NCBI GenBank assembly: GCA_963837425.1
Contig: CAWINH010000002.1
Span: 186,001 to 250,000 of the forward strand
Length of the DNA: 64,000 nucleotides
Direction of reading: 5' to 3'
DNA from: CAWINH01 sp963837425
Lineage (GTDB): Bacteria; Chloroflexota; Limnocylindria; QHBO01
Below are positions 40,997 to 50,061 of this stretch, one piece after another (position 1 is the stretch's first letter; each line of letters opens with the position of its first letter). The notes under the pieces are model-generated. The model did not search any database. It was not told the origin of the DNA and was given only the letters and a program-made list of their open reading frames with translations. Both the position numbers and the translations under genes were made by a program.

Positions 40997-41581
40997 GTGA
41001 ACACCATCCTCCGGGGGCGGTCCCGACGTCGGGCGGCGCTCCTCACCGCGGGCGTCATTGCGGCCGCCCTCCTCATTGGCGGCGTGTCTTCGACACTCGC
41101 CCTCTTCACCGACACGCGCACGCAGGGCAGCAACGTGTTCAGCACGGGCACGATCGTGCTCGGGCTGAGCCCGACCAGTGCGCTCCTCACGTCATCGAGC
41201 CTGATGCCCGGCGACAACGTCAACGGCACTCTGCTGGTCAGCAACACCGGGACCGGCCAACTGCGGTACGCGATGTCGAGCGCGAGCACGAACACCGACG
41301 CAAAGGGGCTCGCGGCGCAAATGACCCTGACGATCAAGACGCTCGGCACGAGCTGCGCGACGTTTGACGGGACGACGGTGTTCTCAGGAGCCCTGTCCGC
41401 CGCCGCCCTCGGAAGCAACGCGGCCGGCGCCCAGGCGGGCGACCGCACCCTCTCCGGCGCGGCGTCCGAGACCCTCTGCTTCCGGGCCTCGCTGCCGATC
41501 GCCAGCGGCAACGGCTTCCAGAACGCCACGACCACGACGACGTTCACCTTTGACGCCGAACAGACCGCGAACAACCCGTAA
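40997..41581 (+). CDS. TasA/camelysin-like secreted matrix protein
   Basis: The 194-residue protein has a basic N-terminus, a helix (AALLTAGVIAAALLIGGVSS) and then TLALFTDTRTQGSNVFSTGTIVLGL. This is the SipW-dependent signal and N-terminal strand of TasA-type proteins. The rest is Thr/Ser-rich beta structure with two cysteines. TasA forms extracellular fibres in Bacillus biofilms. The GTG at 40997 with upstream GGAG is preferred over GTG 40955. A signal peptidase gene follows directly. Confidence 0.82.
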   Translation: MNTILRGRSRRRAALLTAGVIAAALLIGGVSSTLALFTDTRTQGSNVFSTGTIVLGLSPTSALLTSSSLMPGDNVNGTLLVSNTGTGQLRYAMSSASTNTDAKGLAAQMTLTIKTLGTSCATFDGTTVFSGALSAAALGSNAAGAQAGDRTLSGAASETLCFRASLPIASGNGFQNATTTTTFTFDAEQTANNP

Positions 41582-41588
41582 CCGCCCT

Positions 41589-42095
41589 CTGAGATGGACG
41601 GCGCGCCTGGTCGCTCATGCGCTCGACCTGGCCGCCGTCCTCCTCGTCACCGCGGTGATGAGCCTGGCGGTGGCCGGCCTGATCGCCACGCGGCTGGGGG
41701 GAGGCGTGGTGATCGTGGCCGGCCCGTCCATGGAGCCGTCCCTTGGGGTCGGGTCCCTGGCGTTCCTGACGCGGGTTGGCGCGCCGGGCCCGAGGGTCGG
41801 TGAGGTCGTGACGCTGCGTGTCGGGGCCGGGCAGCTCGTCACCCATCGGGTGACGCGTCTCGCGAACGTGGACGGGGAACCGTACCTCGAGACGAAGGGC
41901 GACGCGAATCGCACGCCCGACCCTGTGCTCAGCCCGGCCTCCGCGGTGCTGGGCGAGGTCTCCTTCGCGATCCCGGGTGCCGGCTACCTCGAAGCCGCCG
42001 TCGCTCGCCCCCTCGGGATCCTCTCGATCCTGTCGGCGCTCGGCGGGTTGTGGCTGGGGGCCGGTGTCCTTCGCGAGGTGGGCCGGTCGCCGTGA
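41589..42095 (+). CDS. SipW-like signal peptidase I, start uncertain
   Basis: The protein has about 168 residues. An N-terminal helix (LAAVLLVTAVMSLAVAGLI) is followed by the catalytic serine motif VAGPSMEPSLGVGSLAFL. GEVVTLRV, LVTHRVTRL and ETKGDANRTPDP are the downstream boxes of signal peptidases. ER/SipW-type enzymes use His where others use Lys, and THRV fits that type. The frame has no normal start near its beginning: CTG 41589 is a placeholder, and an ATG at 41594 is one frame off, so a base error near 41595 is likely. It probably processes the TasA-like protein. Confidence 0.78.
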   Translation: MRWTARLVAHALDLAAVLLVTAVMSLAVAGLIATRLGGGVVIVAGPSMEPSLGVGSLAFLTRVGAPGPRVGEVVTLRVGAGQLVTHRVTRLANVDGEPYLETKGDANRTPDPVLSPASAVLGEVSFAIPGAGYLEAAVARPLGILSILSALGGLWLGAGVLREVGRSP

Positions 42096-42104
42096 CCCGC
42101 TCGA

Positions 42105-42776
42105 GTGATCGTGGCGAGCCTCGTGGCCCTCGTCCTCCTTGCTGCCGGGATGATTCCCACGTCGGCGGCGCGCCTGACGGCAAGCGGACTGGTCAGCGGC
42201 TCGACGCTGACCAGCCGAACCTGGTACTTCCTCCACAACAACCCGACGCCGCCGACCGGGAACACCGCCGCCGTGGCCAACCTCAGCATGAACGCCACGG
42301 TTCCGACGCAGGCCACGCTCTACAACTACGACACCAACGCGGACAGCCTCGCCGGCCGCCGGATCCAGAAGTCCGGGACCGGCGCGGGCGATACGACGCT
42401 CGCCCGCTACGCGAACTGGCGGACCGCGGCGTTCGGCAGCGCACGCTCGCTCAGCGGCACGGTGACGCTCCGCATCTGGTCGGGAATCACCGCGTTCCCT
42501 CTCAACCAGCGTGGCGTCCTGGTCGCCTACCTGCGCGACTACAACCCGTCCGGCGGCAGCTACACGGAGATCGCGAACGCGACGCTGAACGACGCGAACT
42601 GGCAGGCCGGAACCGCGAGCTGGGTGCTCAAGCAGATCAGCATCCCGGTTGCCGGGTACACGCTGGCGGCCAACCACGTCCTCGAGGTGAAACTCGAGAC
42701 GACGTCCTCCGCCTACGCGAACATGGTCGTCGCCTACGACACGACGGGGTACTCGTCGCTGCTCTCGATCCCCTGA
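42105..42776 (+). CDS. Secreted beta-rich protein of unknown function
   Basis: The 223-residue protein has a signal peptide (ASLVALVLLAAGMIPTSA) and a beta-sandwich-like body: SRTWYFLHNNPTPPTGNTAAV, TLRIWSGITAFPLNQRGVLVAYLRDYNP. Aromatic and Asn/Thr-rich strands resemble carbohydrate-binding or adhesin modules, but no family is recognised. It follows the signal peptidase and TasA-like gene on the same strand, so a matrix or surface role is likely. Confidence 0.7.
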   Translation: MIVASLVALVLLAAGMIPTSAARLTASGLVSGSTLTSRTWYFLHNNPTPPTGNTAAVANLSMNATVPTQATLYNYDTNADSLAGRRIQKSGTGAGDTTLARYANWRTAAFGSARSLSGTVTLRIWSGITAFPLNQRGVLVAYLRDYNPSGGSYTEIANATLNDANWQAGTASWVLKQISIPVAGYTLAANHVLEVKLETTSSAYANMVVAYDTTGYSSLLSIP

Positions 42777-42834
42777 CGAGCGAGGTCCGACCGGCGGGCT
42801 CGACCCGGGCCATTCGGCCCTTGCCGCCTCGTGT

Positions 42835-42853
42835 CGGGAGCGAGAGGCTCCCG
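42835..42853 (+). promoter_or_regulatory. Hairpin just before the start of the receiver-like gene
   Basis: CGGGAGC and GCTCCCG form a perfect 7-bp stem with the loop GAGAG, ending four bases before ATG 42857. It would cover the ribosome-binding region and could control translation. Confidence 0.4.
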
Positions 42854-42856
42854 GGT

Positions 42857-43252
42857 ATGACGCGACTGCTCGTCGTCCATCCCGACCCGCTCGTCGTCTG
42901 GGATCGAGCGACGGCGCTCGAGCACGCCGGCTACGAGGTCGAGACCTGCCCCGGCCCTGCCCTGACGGAGTGCTTTGTCCTCAAGGACCAGGCCTGCCCG
43001 TTGCTCGACCGCGCCGATGCGCTTCTCTACGACGCGGGGCTCGGCCAACCCGAGGAGATGCAGTACCTCGTGGGTCACCTCCGCGACGACTATGTCGACC
43101 TCCCGCTCATCCTCATCGGCGCCGATGACGTCACCGACTGGGCGGAGCTCGAAGGCCCCCACCGCGTGTGGCCGTTCCCCACGGGGGGCACGATCGGAGA
43201 GCTCGTGGCCGTCATCGAGGAGGCGCTGACCGAGCAGGGGATGGCGGTCTAG
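42857..43252 (+). CDS. Receiver-like domain protein
   Basis: The 131-residue protein has a CheY-like outline: TRLLVVHPDPLVVWDRATALEHAGYEV at the N-terminus, ALLYDAGLG at the third strand and DLPLILIGADDV at the fourth. The phosphoacceptor position is probably the Asp in LLYDAGLG. It has no output domain, and no kinase is nearby. It could be a degenerate or stand-alone receiver. Confidence 0.6.
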   Translation: MTRLLVVHPDPLVVWDRATALEHAGYEVETCPGPALTECFVLKDQACPLLDRADALLYDAGLGQPEEMQYLVGHLRDDYVDLPLILIGADDVTDWAELEGPHRVWPFPTGGTIGELVAVIEEALTEQGMAV

Positions 43253-43276
43253 CGCCCCGGCTGCTGGACACGCTCC

Positions 43277-43297
43277 CGCGATCGGCATAGGATCGCG
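43277..43297. promoter_or_regulatory. 7-bp inverted repeat enclosing a TAGGAT -10 box
   Basis: CGCGATC and GATCGCG flank seven bases. The right arm overlaps TAGGAT at 43288-43293, so a bound protein would block this promoter. The lipoprotein gene begins 130 bases downstream. Confidence 0.45.
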
Positions 43298-43425
43298 CTG
43301 CCGCCACCCCGCCCAGGCGCGCAGCGCATCGGTCAAAGGGGAGCCTTCGCGTGCACGGGACGGGCGGTCGCCGCATCCTCCGTTCGACGCAGCTCTGCGA
43401 CCGAGATCGGAGGAGATCCAGCATC

Positions 43426-44106
43426 ATGTCGGCACCGGACCTTCACCCCCGCGCCCCGCGGCGCAGCCTGATTATCGTGACGGTGGCCGTGGCCGCCATC
43501 CTGGCGGCGTGCAGCAGCAGCTCCGCGACGCCGTCCGCCAGCGAGGCACCGAGCGCGGCGGCCTCCCAGGCGGCGCTGGCCAGCACCGCAGCCACCGCTG
43601 TACCCACGCCGACGCCGTCGACGAACGCCACCGAGACCGAACTGCCGACCGACGTACCGACCGCATACGATCCCTGCGTGCTCGTCCCGAGCGACGAGGC
43701 GTCGACCCTCACCGGGGCGACCTACGGGGCAGGGGTCGAGTCGACGGCCGGCAACACGAAGTTCTGCACCTACGGCAGCAATACGCTCAACGTTCTCACC
43801 GTTGCGGTCGGAGTGGCAGCCGACGAGGCGACAGCCCAGGCGGGTGAGGCTCAATTCGTGACCCAGCTGCAGGCGGCTGCGGCCAACGGCCTCACGGTGA
43901 CCCAGCTGACCGGTTTTACGGCCGATAGCGATGCGGCTGTCCTCTCAGGAAGCATGACCGTCTCCGGCCAGACGTTCTCGGCCAGCGCGATCACCGTCCT
44001 GCGCGGCACCGTCTTTTTCGGGTTCAGCGACGTCACCCTGGGGACTCCAGCGCCGAGCAGCGCAGACCTCCAGAGTGAGGCGATGACGGTCCTCGGCAGG
44101 CTGTAG
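43426..44106 (+). CDS. Secreted lipoprotein of unknown function (DUF3558-like)
   Basis: The 226-residue protein has lipobox AILAACSSS, a long Ser/Ala/Pro/Thr linker and a domain that begins DPCVLVPSDEASTLTG with a second Cys in NTKFCTYG. This layout matches the lipoprotein at 11333-11857 (DACKLASQSEVETALGE). GGAGGAGA stands upstream. The likely fold is a small extracytoplasmic binding domain. Confidence 0.7.
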   Translation: MSAPDLHPRAPRRSLIIVTVAVAAILAACSSSSATPSASEAPSAAASQAALASTAATAVPTPTPSTNATETELPTDVPTAYDPCVLVPSDEASTLTGATYGAGVESTAGNTKFCTYGSNTLNVLTVAVGVAADEATAQAGEAQFVTQLQAAAANGLTVTQLTGFTADSDAAVLSGSMTVSGQTFSASAITVLRGTVFFGFSDVTLGTPAPSSADLQSEAMTVLGRL

Positions 44107-44152
44107 CGCGCGGTGCTCATCTGAGCGCTTGCCCCACAGGTGAGCGGCGGCG

Positions 44153-44158
44153 TAGGAT
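44153..44158 (+). promoter_or_regulatory. -10 box TAGGAT, leaderless start of the catabolic operon
   Basis: TAGGAT is followed by 6 bases and the GTG at 44165. This is the only evident promoter before the long gene row ending at nagA. Confidence 0.55.
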
Positions 44159-44164
44159 GGTCGC

Positions 44165-44806
44165 GTGGACGCCGCCGAGCTGCGAGGATCCGCGGTCAGT
44201 GGGCTGATCCGTGAGCATCGGCTGATCGTCGTCCTGCGCCGGGTCGAACCGGTTGCGCGGCTCGTCGACACCGTCCGGGAACTGGCCGAGATCGGCGCCC
44301 GGGTCTTCGAGGTGACGATGGACGCCGATGGAGCAGGGGCTGCGCTGCGCGCCGTGCGTGAGGCAGTCGACTCCGCCGCCGAGGGGTCCTGGCTCGTCGG
44401 GGCGGGGACCGTCCGCAGCCCCGCCCAGCTCGAGACGGCGCTTGCCGCCAAGGCCGACTTCGCGGTCAGTCCCATCCTCGACCCGATCCTCGTGGCGTCG
44501 GCGCTGGCTGCCGGACTGCCCTTCGTGCCGGGCGCCTACACCCCGACCGAGGCCGATGCCGCCTGGCGCGCGGGCGCCACGTTCGTGAAGCTCTTTCCCG
44601 CCTCTTCGCTGGGGCCGGCGCACATTCGCGAGCTGCAGGGGCCGCTCGGGGAGATCGAGGTCATCCCGACCGGCGGGATCGACGCCTCGAACGCCGCGGC
44701 GTTCCTCGACGCCGGCGCGACCGCGGTCGGGATCGGCTCGGCGATCGTGCGCGGCGACGCCGCGGCCCGGCGCGCGATCCTCGACGCGGTGCGAGGCGCC
44801 CGATGA
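44165..44806 (+). CDS. eda: KDPG/KHG-type aldolase
   Basis: The 213-residue class I aldolase has the Schiff-base lysine in TFVKLFPASSLGP, the catalytic Glu in VFEVTMD, GAGTVRSPAQLETAL and the C-terminal phosphate-binding IPTGGIDASNAAAFLDAGATAVGIGS. It cleaves 2-keto-3-deoxy-6-phosphogluconate or a close relative into pyruvate and an aldehyde phosphate. As first gene of the operon it suggests that the pathway ends in a 2-keto-3-deoxy acid. Confidence 0.9.
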   Translation: MDAAELRGSAVSGLIREHRLIVVLRRVEPVARLVDTVRELAEIGARVFEVTMDADGAGAALRAVREAVDSAAEGSWLVGAGTVRSPAQLETALAAKADFAVSPILDPILVASALAAGLPFVPGAYTPTEADAAWRAGATFVKLFPASSLGPAHIRELQGPLGEIEVIPTGGIDASNAAAFLDAGATAVGIGSAIVRGDAAARRAILDAVRGAR

Positions 44807-45769
44807 GCGTGGCTCAGCCCGCCGCCGGCGCGGCGGTCGCAACGCAGGTGGCGCGCCTCTACTTCGATCGCGACCTGAGCGAAGGTGGAGATCGGGAAGC
44901 GGCTTGGCATCTCGCGCTTTCGGGTGGCGCGCCTCCTCGACCAGGCGCGGGCGAGCGGCCTGGTCCGGGTCGAGTACCGCGACGCTGCGCCCCGTGACAT
45001 CGACCTGGCGCGCCGCCTCGAGACGCGGTTCGACCTGGACCTGGTCGGGGTGACGGTCGCGCCCGGGGACCCGACCGAGTCGGTCGCACGCCTGGCCGCG
45101 GAGGTCGTCGCAGACCTCGTTGGTCCCTCGGAGGCGCTGGGCGTGGCCTGGGGCTCGACGCTGGCGGCGACGATTCACGCTCTCCCCGAGCGCCACTACC
45201 CGCAGCTCCGCGTCGTTCCGCTGGCCGGGGGTTGGCCGGGGGTCGCACAGGATCGTGCGCCGGGCGAGCTGGCGCGACGCTGCGCCGAGCGGCTCGGAGG
45301 GTCGCACCTCGAGCTCTACGCGCCCGCCTTCCTTGCCTCGCGCGAGCTCCGGGACGCGCTGGCCGGTGAGCCCGGGGTGGCCGCCGTCCTTGCCGCATAC
45401 GGACGACTGACGACGGCGGTGATCGGGATTGGCGCCTGGACGACCCGCGGCCGGGTGGCCGGCTCGTCCCTGATCGGGTCGGGCGCCGTGTCACGCGCCG
45501 AGCTCGGGGAGCTGCGCGCGCGGGGCGCCATCGGCGAGCTCGTCGTTCACCCGTTCGACGCCTCCGGCCGGTTCGTCGAGACGGACCTTGCCGCACGGGC
45601 GGTCGCGATCCCGCTCGAGCGACTTCGGGCGGTGCCTCGCGTGATCGCCGTGGCCGGCGGCACGGTCAAGGCCGATGCGATTCGCGGAGCCCTCGCCACC
45701 GGGCTCGTGAACGTCCTCGTCACCGACGCGGCGACCGCCGCGGCGGTGCTCGCAGCGGATCGGTCATGA
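44803..45769 (+). CDS. SorC/DeoR-type sugar-responsive regulator, frame broken near 44885
   Basis: The start ATG overlaps the aldolase stop. The first 27 residues (VATQVARLYFDRDLSE) and the continuation in another frame (EIGKRLGISRFRVARLLDQARASGLV) together form the SorC N-terminal helix-turn-helix, so one base is wrong near 44885. The remainder is the sugar-phosphate-binding domain (LGVAWGSTLAATI, VVPLAGGW, VIGIGAW, IAVAGG). It probably senses a phosphorylated intermediate and controls this operon. Confidence 0.85.
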
Positions 45770-46575
45770 CCATGAGCGAGCGCGTTCACTTCATCACCGG
45801 GTCCACGGGGATCGGCGCCGCAACAGCGGAGCGGCTGGGCGCTGCGGGAGACGCCGTCTTCATTGCGTCGCGGACGGCCGAGCATGCTGCGGAGCTCGTC
45901 GATCGCCTCGTCGCGGACGGTGTGGAGGCCGCCTGGAGCGCCGCCGACCTCCGGGATCCCACCGAGGTGGATGCGGCGGTCGCGGCCTGCGTCGAACGCT
46001 TCGGCCGCATCGACGGGCTGCTCTCGGTTGCCGGCGGGAGCGGACGGCGGTTCGGCGACGGGCTCATCCACGAGCTGAGCGCAGAGGCGTGGGACCGCAC
46101 GATCGAGCTGAACCTTCGCTCGCAGGCGCTCGTGGCGGGTGCCGTCGTGCGCGAGATGCTCATGCGCGAGGACCACGCCGGGGGGTCCGTCGTCCTCGTC
46201 TCGAGCGTGCTCGCCAAGCACCCGGAGCCCGAGCGCTTCGGGACGCACGCCTACGCGGCGGCGAAGGGCGCGATCGTGTCGCTTGGCATCGCGATGGCGG
46301 CCGCTTACGCGACGCACGGGATCCGGGTCAACGTGCTGGCGCCGGGGCTGACCGCCACCCCGATGGCCGAGCGCGCCGCGAACGACCCGCAGCTCCAGGC
46401 CTTCGCCCGGCGCAAGCAGCCGCTCGCGCGCGGGATGGTGGCGGCGGGAGACGTGGCCGAGGCGGCGGCCTTCCTGCTCGGCCCCGGATCGCGGATGGTG
46501 ACCGGACAGGTCCTTGCCGTCGACGGCGGCTGGTCGGTGAGCTCCGCGTCGTCGGAAGCGGGGTCGCCCGCATGA
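45766..46575 (+). CDS. Short-chain dehydrogenase/reductase
   Basis: The 269-residue classical SDR has the cofactor motif TGSTGIGAATAERLG, an LLSVAGGSG segment for NNAG, the active-site serine in VLVSSVLAKH, YAAAKGAI with Tyr and Lys, and the IRVNVLAPG segment. It oxidises an alcohol or reduces a ketone with NAD(P). It overlaps the regulator stop by four bases. Confidence 0.9.
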   Translation: MTMSERVHFITGSTGIGAATAERLGAAGDAVFIASRTAEHAAELVDRLVADGVEAAWSAADLRDPTEVDAAVAACVERFGRIDGLLSVAGGSGRRFGDGLIHELSAEAWDRTIELNLRSQALVAGAVVREMLMREDHAGGSVVLVSSVLAKHPEPERFGTHAYAAAKGAIVSLGIAMAAAYATHGIRVNVLAPGLTATPMAERAANDPQLQAFARRKQPLARGMVAAGDVAEAAAFLLGPGSRMVTGQVLAVDGGWSVSSASSEAGSPA

Positions 46576-47894
46576 GCCTCCAGCTCCTGGCCGAGGTGGA
46601 CGTCTGTGTCGTCGGATCGGGGTCGGCCGGGTCGAGTGCGGCGATCGCCGCCGCGCGCGGCGGCGCATCGGTCCTCCTCATCGAAAAGCTCCCGTTCCTG
46701 GGTGGGACGAGCACCGCGGTTCTCGACACGTTCTACGGCTTCTACACCCCGGGCAGCCGCTCGCTGAAGGTCGTGGGCGGCATCGGCGACGACGTCGTTC
46801 GTGAGCTGAGGAGCCTGGGACCGGTCGTCGAGCGGCCGAACACGTACGGTGCCGGGACCGGGGTGACCTACCTCGCCGAGCACCTCAAGGTCGCCTGGGA
46901 ACGGCTCACCGAGGGAGCTGGCGCGCGCGTCCTCCTTCACGCGTTCGTCCAGGACGCGACGGTTCGCGACGGGAGGGTCACCGAGGTCACGATCGCGACG
47001 AAGGCCGGCATGCGCCGGGTCGCCGCTCGCATCTTCATCGACGCCAGCGGGGATGCGGACCTCTGCCACTTCGCCGGGTTCGGGTACGAGACGGCGGGTG
47101 AGCTGGCCCCGGCGCAGACGCTGACGACGACCTTCCGTCTCGCGAATGTGAACCACGCCGCCCGCAGGACGATCGACCGGGCGGCGTTCACCGCGCTCAT
47201 GGAGGAGGCGGCGGAGTCCGGCGACTACGATCTCCCACGCCGCGAGGGGAGCGACCACGTCACGCCGGTCGAGGGTGTGACCGCCACCGTCATGACCAGG
47301 GTCGAATCGACCGCGCCCGGCGATGGGGAGCTCCTGAACACGACCGATCCGGAGTTCCTGACCCGCGCGGAGATCGCCGGCCGACGCCAGGCCCTCGAGT
47401 ACGCGCGGTTCCTCGTGGACCGCGTACCGGGCTACGAGCACGCCTCCCTCGTGGCGCTCGGCACCCAGATCGGGGTGCGCGAGACCCGGCGGGTGTACGG
47501 CGACGCGCGCCTGACCCGGGAGGACGTCCTGGCCGCACGCCAGTTCGCCGATGGGGTGGGCCTGTGCGGGGCACCGATCGAGGACCACACCGCCGGCCCC
47601 GACACGCGATGGACCTACCTTCCCGATGGGCTGGCGGTTGGGATCCCGTATCGAACGCTGCTCGTTCGTGACGCCGAGAACGCCCTCGTCGCGGGCCGGT
47701 GCTTCTCCGCGACCCACGACGCCCATGCCTCGGTGCGCTCGATGGCGCAGTGCATGGCGATGGGCCAGGCGGTGGGGACCGCGGCGGCTCTCGCGACCGA
47801 CGCACACGTCACACCGCGCGAGGTCCCACCCGATCGCATCCGGGATCGGCTGCGGCGCGACGGCGCGATCCTCGAGCTCGAGGTGACCGCATGA
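46572..47894 (+). CDS. FAD-dependent oxidoreductase (FAD_oxidored type)
   Basis: The 440-residue flavoprotein begins with VDVCVVGSGSAGSSAAIAAARGGASVLLIEK and has LGGTSTAVLDTFYGFYTPG, FIDASGDADLCHFAG and a C-terminal ALVAGRCFSATHDAHASVRSMAQC motif, as in the PF12831 group. That group is common in catabolic operons for unusual sugars or acids, but substrates are mostly unknown. The ATG overlaps the SDR stop. Confidence 0.85.
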   Translation: MSLQLLAEVDVCVVGSGSAGSSAAIAAARGGASVLLIEKLPFLGGTSTAVLDTFYGFYTPGSRSLKVVGGIGDDVVRELRSLGPVVERPNTYGAGTGVTYLAEHLKVAWERLTEGAGARVLLHAFVQDATVRDGRVTEVTIATKAGMRRVAARIFIDASGDADLCHFAGFGYETAGELAPAQTLTTTFRLANVNHAARRTIDRAAFTALMEEAAESGDYDLPRREGSDHVTPVEGVTATVMTRVESTAPGDGELLNTTDPEFLTRAEIAGRRQALEYARFLVDRVPGYEHASLVALGTQIGVRETRRVYGDARLTREDVLAARQFADGVGLCGAPIEDHTAGPDTRWTYLPDGLAVGIPYRTLLVRDAENALVAGRCFSATHDAHASVRSMAQCMAMGQAVGTAAALATDAHVTPREVPPDRIRDRLRRDGAILELEVTA

Positions 47895-48874
47895 GCTTCG
47901 TGCGCACCGTGCTCGGCGACATCCCGGCAGGCGAGCTCGGGATCACGTACGCCCACGAGCACCTCGTCATCGACGGGGGACGCCCCGTGGAGCTCGAGCC
48001 GGAGTTCCTGCTCAACGACGTCGACCGCCTCACGTCGGAGCTGACGAGCGCCGCCGGGCACGGCCTGCGCAGCGTCGTCGACGCCATGCCGGTCGATGCC
48101 GGTCGGAACGTCCGCCTGCTCGCCGAGCTGAGCCGGCGGAGCGGCGTGCACGTCATCGCCGTCACCGGGTTTCACCACGACCGCTACTACGGGCCGTCGC
48201 ACTGGAGCGCGCGCGTGAGCGAGGACGAGCTCGCCGACCTGTTCGTCGCGGACATCGAGGAGGGCGTCGACGCGAACGACTACTCGGGGCCGGTCGTGTC
48301 ACGGACCGAGCATCGGGCTGGCGCCCTGAAGGTCGCCGGCAGCGACGGCGGGCCCTCGCCGCGGGATGCGCGCATCTTTCGGGCGGCCGCAGCTGCCCAT
48401 CGGCGGACCGGGGCGCCGATCCTCACCCACTGCGAGGGCGGCACCGGCGGCCTCGAACAGCTCCGGCTCCTCGCCGACTGCGGGGTGCCGCCGGAGCGGG
48501 TGATCCTCGGCCACGTCGACAAGGTGCCGGACGCCGGGTACCACCGCGAGCTGGCCGCCAGCGGCGCCACCCTCGAGTACGACCAGTCGTTCCGCTGGGG
48601 GGAGCGACCGAACGGCACCCTGGCGCTGCTCGAAGCATTGGCCGCAGACGGATTCGCCGACCGCGTCGTGCTCGGCATGGACGCCGCGCGCTCACGCTAC
48701 TACCGGGCCTATGGCGGAGGACCCGGGCTCGAGTACCTGCTGACCGGCTTCAGCGCGGAGATGGCGGCGCGCGGGCTGGACGAGGCGTTCCGCCGTCGCC
48801 TTTTTGTCGAAACGCCGGCGCGCGTGCTGGCATGCTCACCCATGGCAGACGATGCGGAAGAGGGACGGAGATGA
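47891..48874 (+). CDS. Phosphotriesterase-family metal hydrolase
   Basis: The 327-residue amidohydrolase-superfamily protein has AHEHLVIDGG (two His metal ligands), the candidate carboxylated lysine in GALKVAGSDGG, ILTHCEGG and ILGHVDK with the next histidines, and the aspartate in VLGMDAARSRYY. Relatives are lactonases and sugar-lactone or phosphosugar hydrolases. In this operon a lactone from a preceding oxidation is a good candidate substrate. Confidence 0.88.
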   Translation: MSFVRTVLGDIPAGELGITYAHEHLVIDGGRPVELEPEFLLNDVDRLTSELTSAAGHGLRSVVDAMPVDAGRNVRLLAELSRRSGVHVIAVTGFHHDRYYGPSHWSARVSEDELADLFVADIEEGVDANDYSGPVVSRTEHRAGALKVAGSDGGPSPRDARIFRAAAAAHRRTGAPILTHCEGGTGGLEQLRLLADCGVPPERVILGHVDKVPDAGYHRELAASGATLEYDQSFRWGERPNGTLALLEALAADGFADRVVLGMDAARSRYYRAYGGGPGLEYLLTGFSAEMAARGLDEAFRRRLFVETPARVLACSPMADDAEEGRR

Positions 48875-50061
48875 CAGGACACCAGATCACCCTGCTCGGG
48901 ACCGGGCTCATCGGCGACTTCTACGCGCAGACGCTCCATTCGCAGCGTGGGCGGGACCGGATCCGGGCCGTCTACTCGAGGAGCGAGGAGCGGGGGGCTG
49001 CGCTCGGCGAGCGCTGGCAGATCCCCGAGCACACCACCGACATGGCCGAAGCGATCAACCATCCCGACACCGACGTCGTGATCGTGGGGATCCCGAACTT
49101 CCTCCACGTCGAGGCGGTGACCGCCGCCGCCCGGGCCGGCAAGGCGGTCCTTTGCACGAAGCCGCTGGGCCGCACCGCGGATGAGGCGAAGGAAATGCTC
49201 GCCGCGCTGGAGTCGGCCGGCGTCTTCGGCGGCTACCTCGAGGATCTCGTCTACACCCCGAAGACGCTCAAGGCCCTCGCGGCGGTTCGCAGCGGGGCGG
49301 TCGGCGACGTCACCTGGGTCCGATCTCGCGAGGCGCATCCGGGGCCGCACTCGGCCTGGTTCTGGGACGGGCGGCTGACCGGTGGCGGGGCGATCGTCGA
49401 CCTCGGCTGCCACTGCATCGAGATCATCCGCAGCTACGTCGGCAAGGACAACCGGCCGATCGAGGTGCTGTGCACGACCGACACTCTCGTCCACCCGATC
49501 AGCGACGAGGACAACGCGATCGCGCTCATCCGATTCGAGTCCGGCGCCATTGGCCAGTTCGAGGTGAGCTGGACGTTCCGGGGCGGGATGGACCTCCGCG
49601 ACGAGGTGGCCGGCACGAACGGCACGATCTGGACGAACCACTTCCTGCGCACCGGCTTCGAGATGTTCACCGCCGGCGGGGGCGCCGGCTACGTCGCCGA
49701 GAAGGCGGAGTCGAGCGCCGGCTGGCTCTTCCCGGTGGGGGACGAGGTGAGCGAGCTCGGCTACCAGGACATGTTCGAGGACATGTTCGACGCGCTCGAC
49801 GCCGGGCGAGCGCCACGCGAGACGTTCTACGACGGCTACGTCGTGAATGCGGTCATGGACGCCGCGTATCGGTCCGCAAGGGAGCACGCCTGGGTCCCTG
49901 TCGAGCTCGATTGGCGGGGTGGAAGCGCGCCGCGCATCGCGGCCAAGCCGGAGATGCTCGACGGGCAGGTCGTTATCAAGCGCGAGACCCTGCCGGACGG
50001 GCGCGAAAAGCTGATCGTCAAGGATCCCGCGACCGGCGACTTCGCCGACCGGGTCGTCTGA
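48871..50061 (+). CDS. Gfo/Idh/MocA-family oxidoreductase
   Basis: The 396-residue protein has a Rossmann domain with LLGTGLIGDFYAQTL and the family motif VLCTKPLGRTADEA (EKP-type, with Thr-Lys-Pro here). The C-terminal beta-sheet domain has GGGAIVDLGCHCIEIIRSYVG with the catalytic His region. It probably oxidises a sugar or sugar acid with NAD(P). It overlaps the previous gene (ATGA), and its stop touches the SIS gene start. Confidence 0.9.
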   Translation: MTGHQITLLGTGLIGDFYAQTLHSQRGRDRIRAVYSRSEERGAALGERWQIPEHTTDMAEAINHPDTDVVIVGIPNFLHVEAVTAAARAGKAVLCTKPLGRTADEAKEMLAALESAGVFGGYLEDLVYTPKTLKALAAVRSGAVGDVTWVRSREAHPGPHSAWFWDGRLTGGGAIVDLGCHCIEIIRSYVGKDNRPIEVLCTTDTLVHPISDEDNAIALIRFESGAIGQFEVSWTFRGGMDLRDEVAGTNGTIWTNHFLRTGFEMFTAGGGAGYVAEKAESSAGWLFPVGDEVSELGYQDMFEDMFDALDAGRAPRETFYDGYVVNAVMDAAYRSAREHAWVPVELDWRGGSAPRIAAKPEMLDGQVVIKRETLPDGREKLIVKDPATGDFADRVV

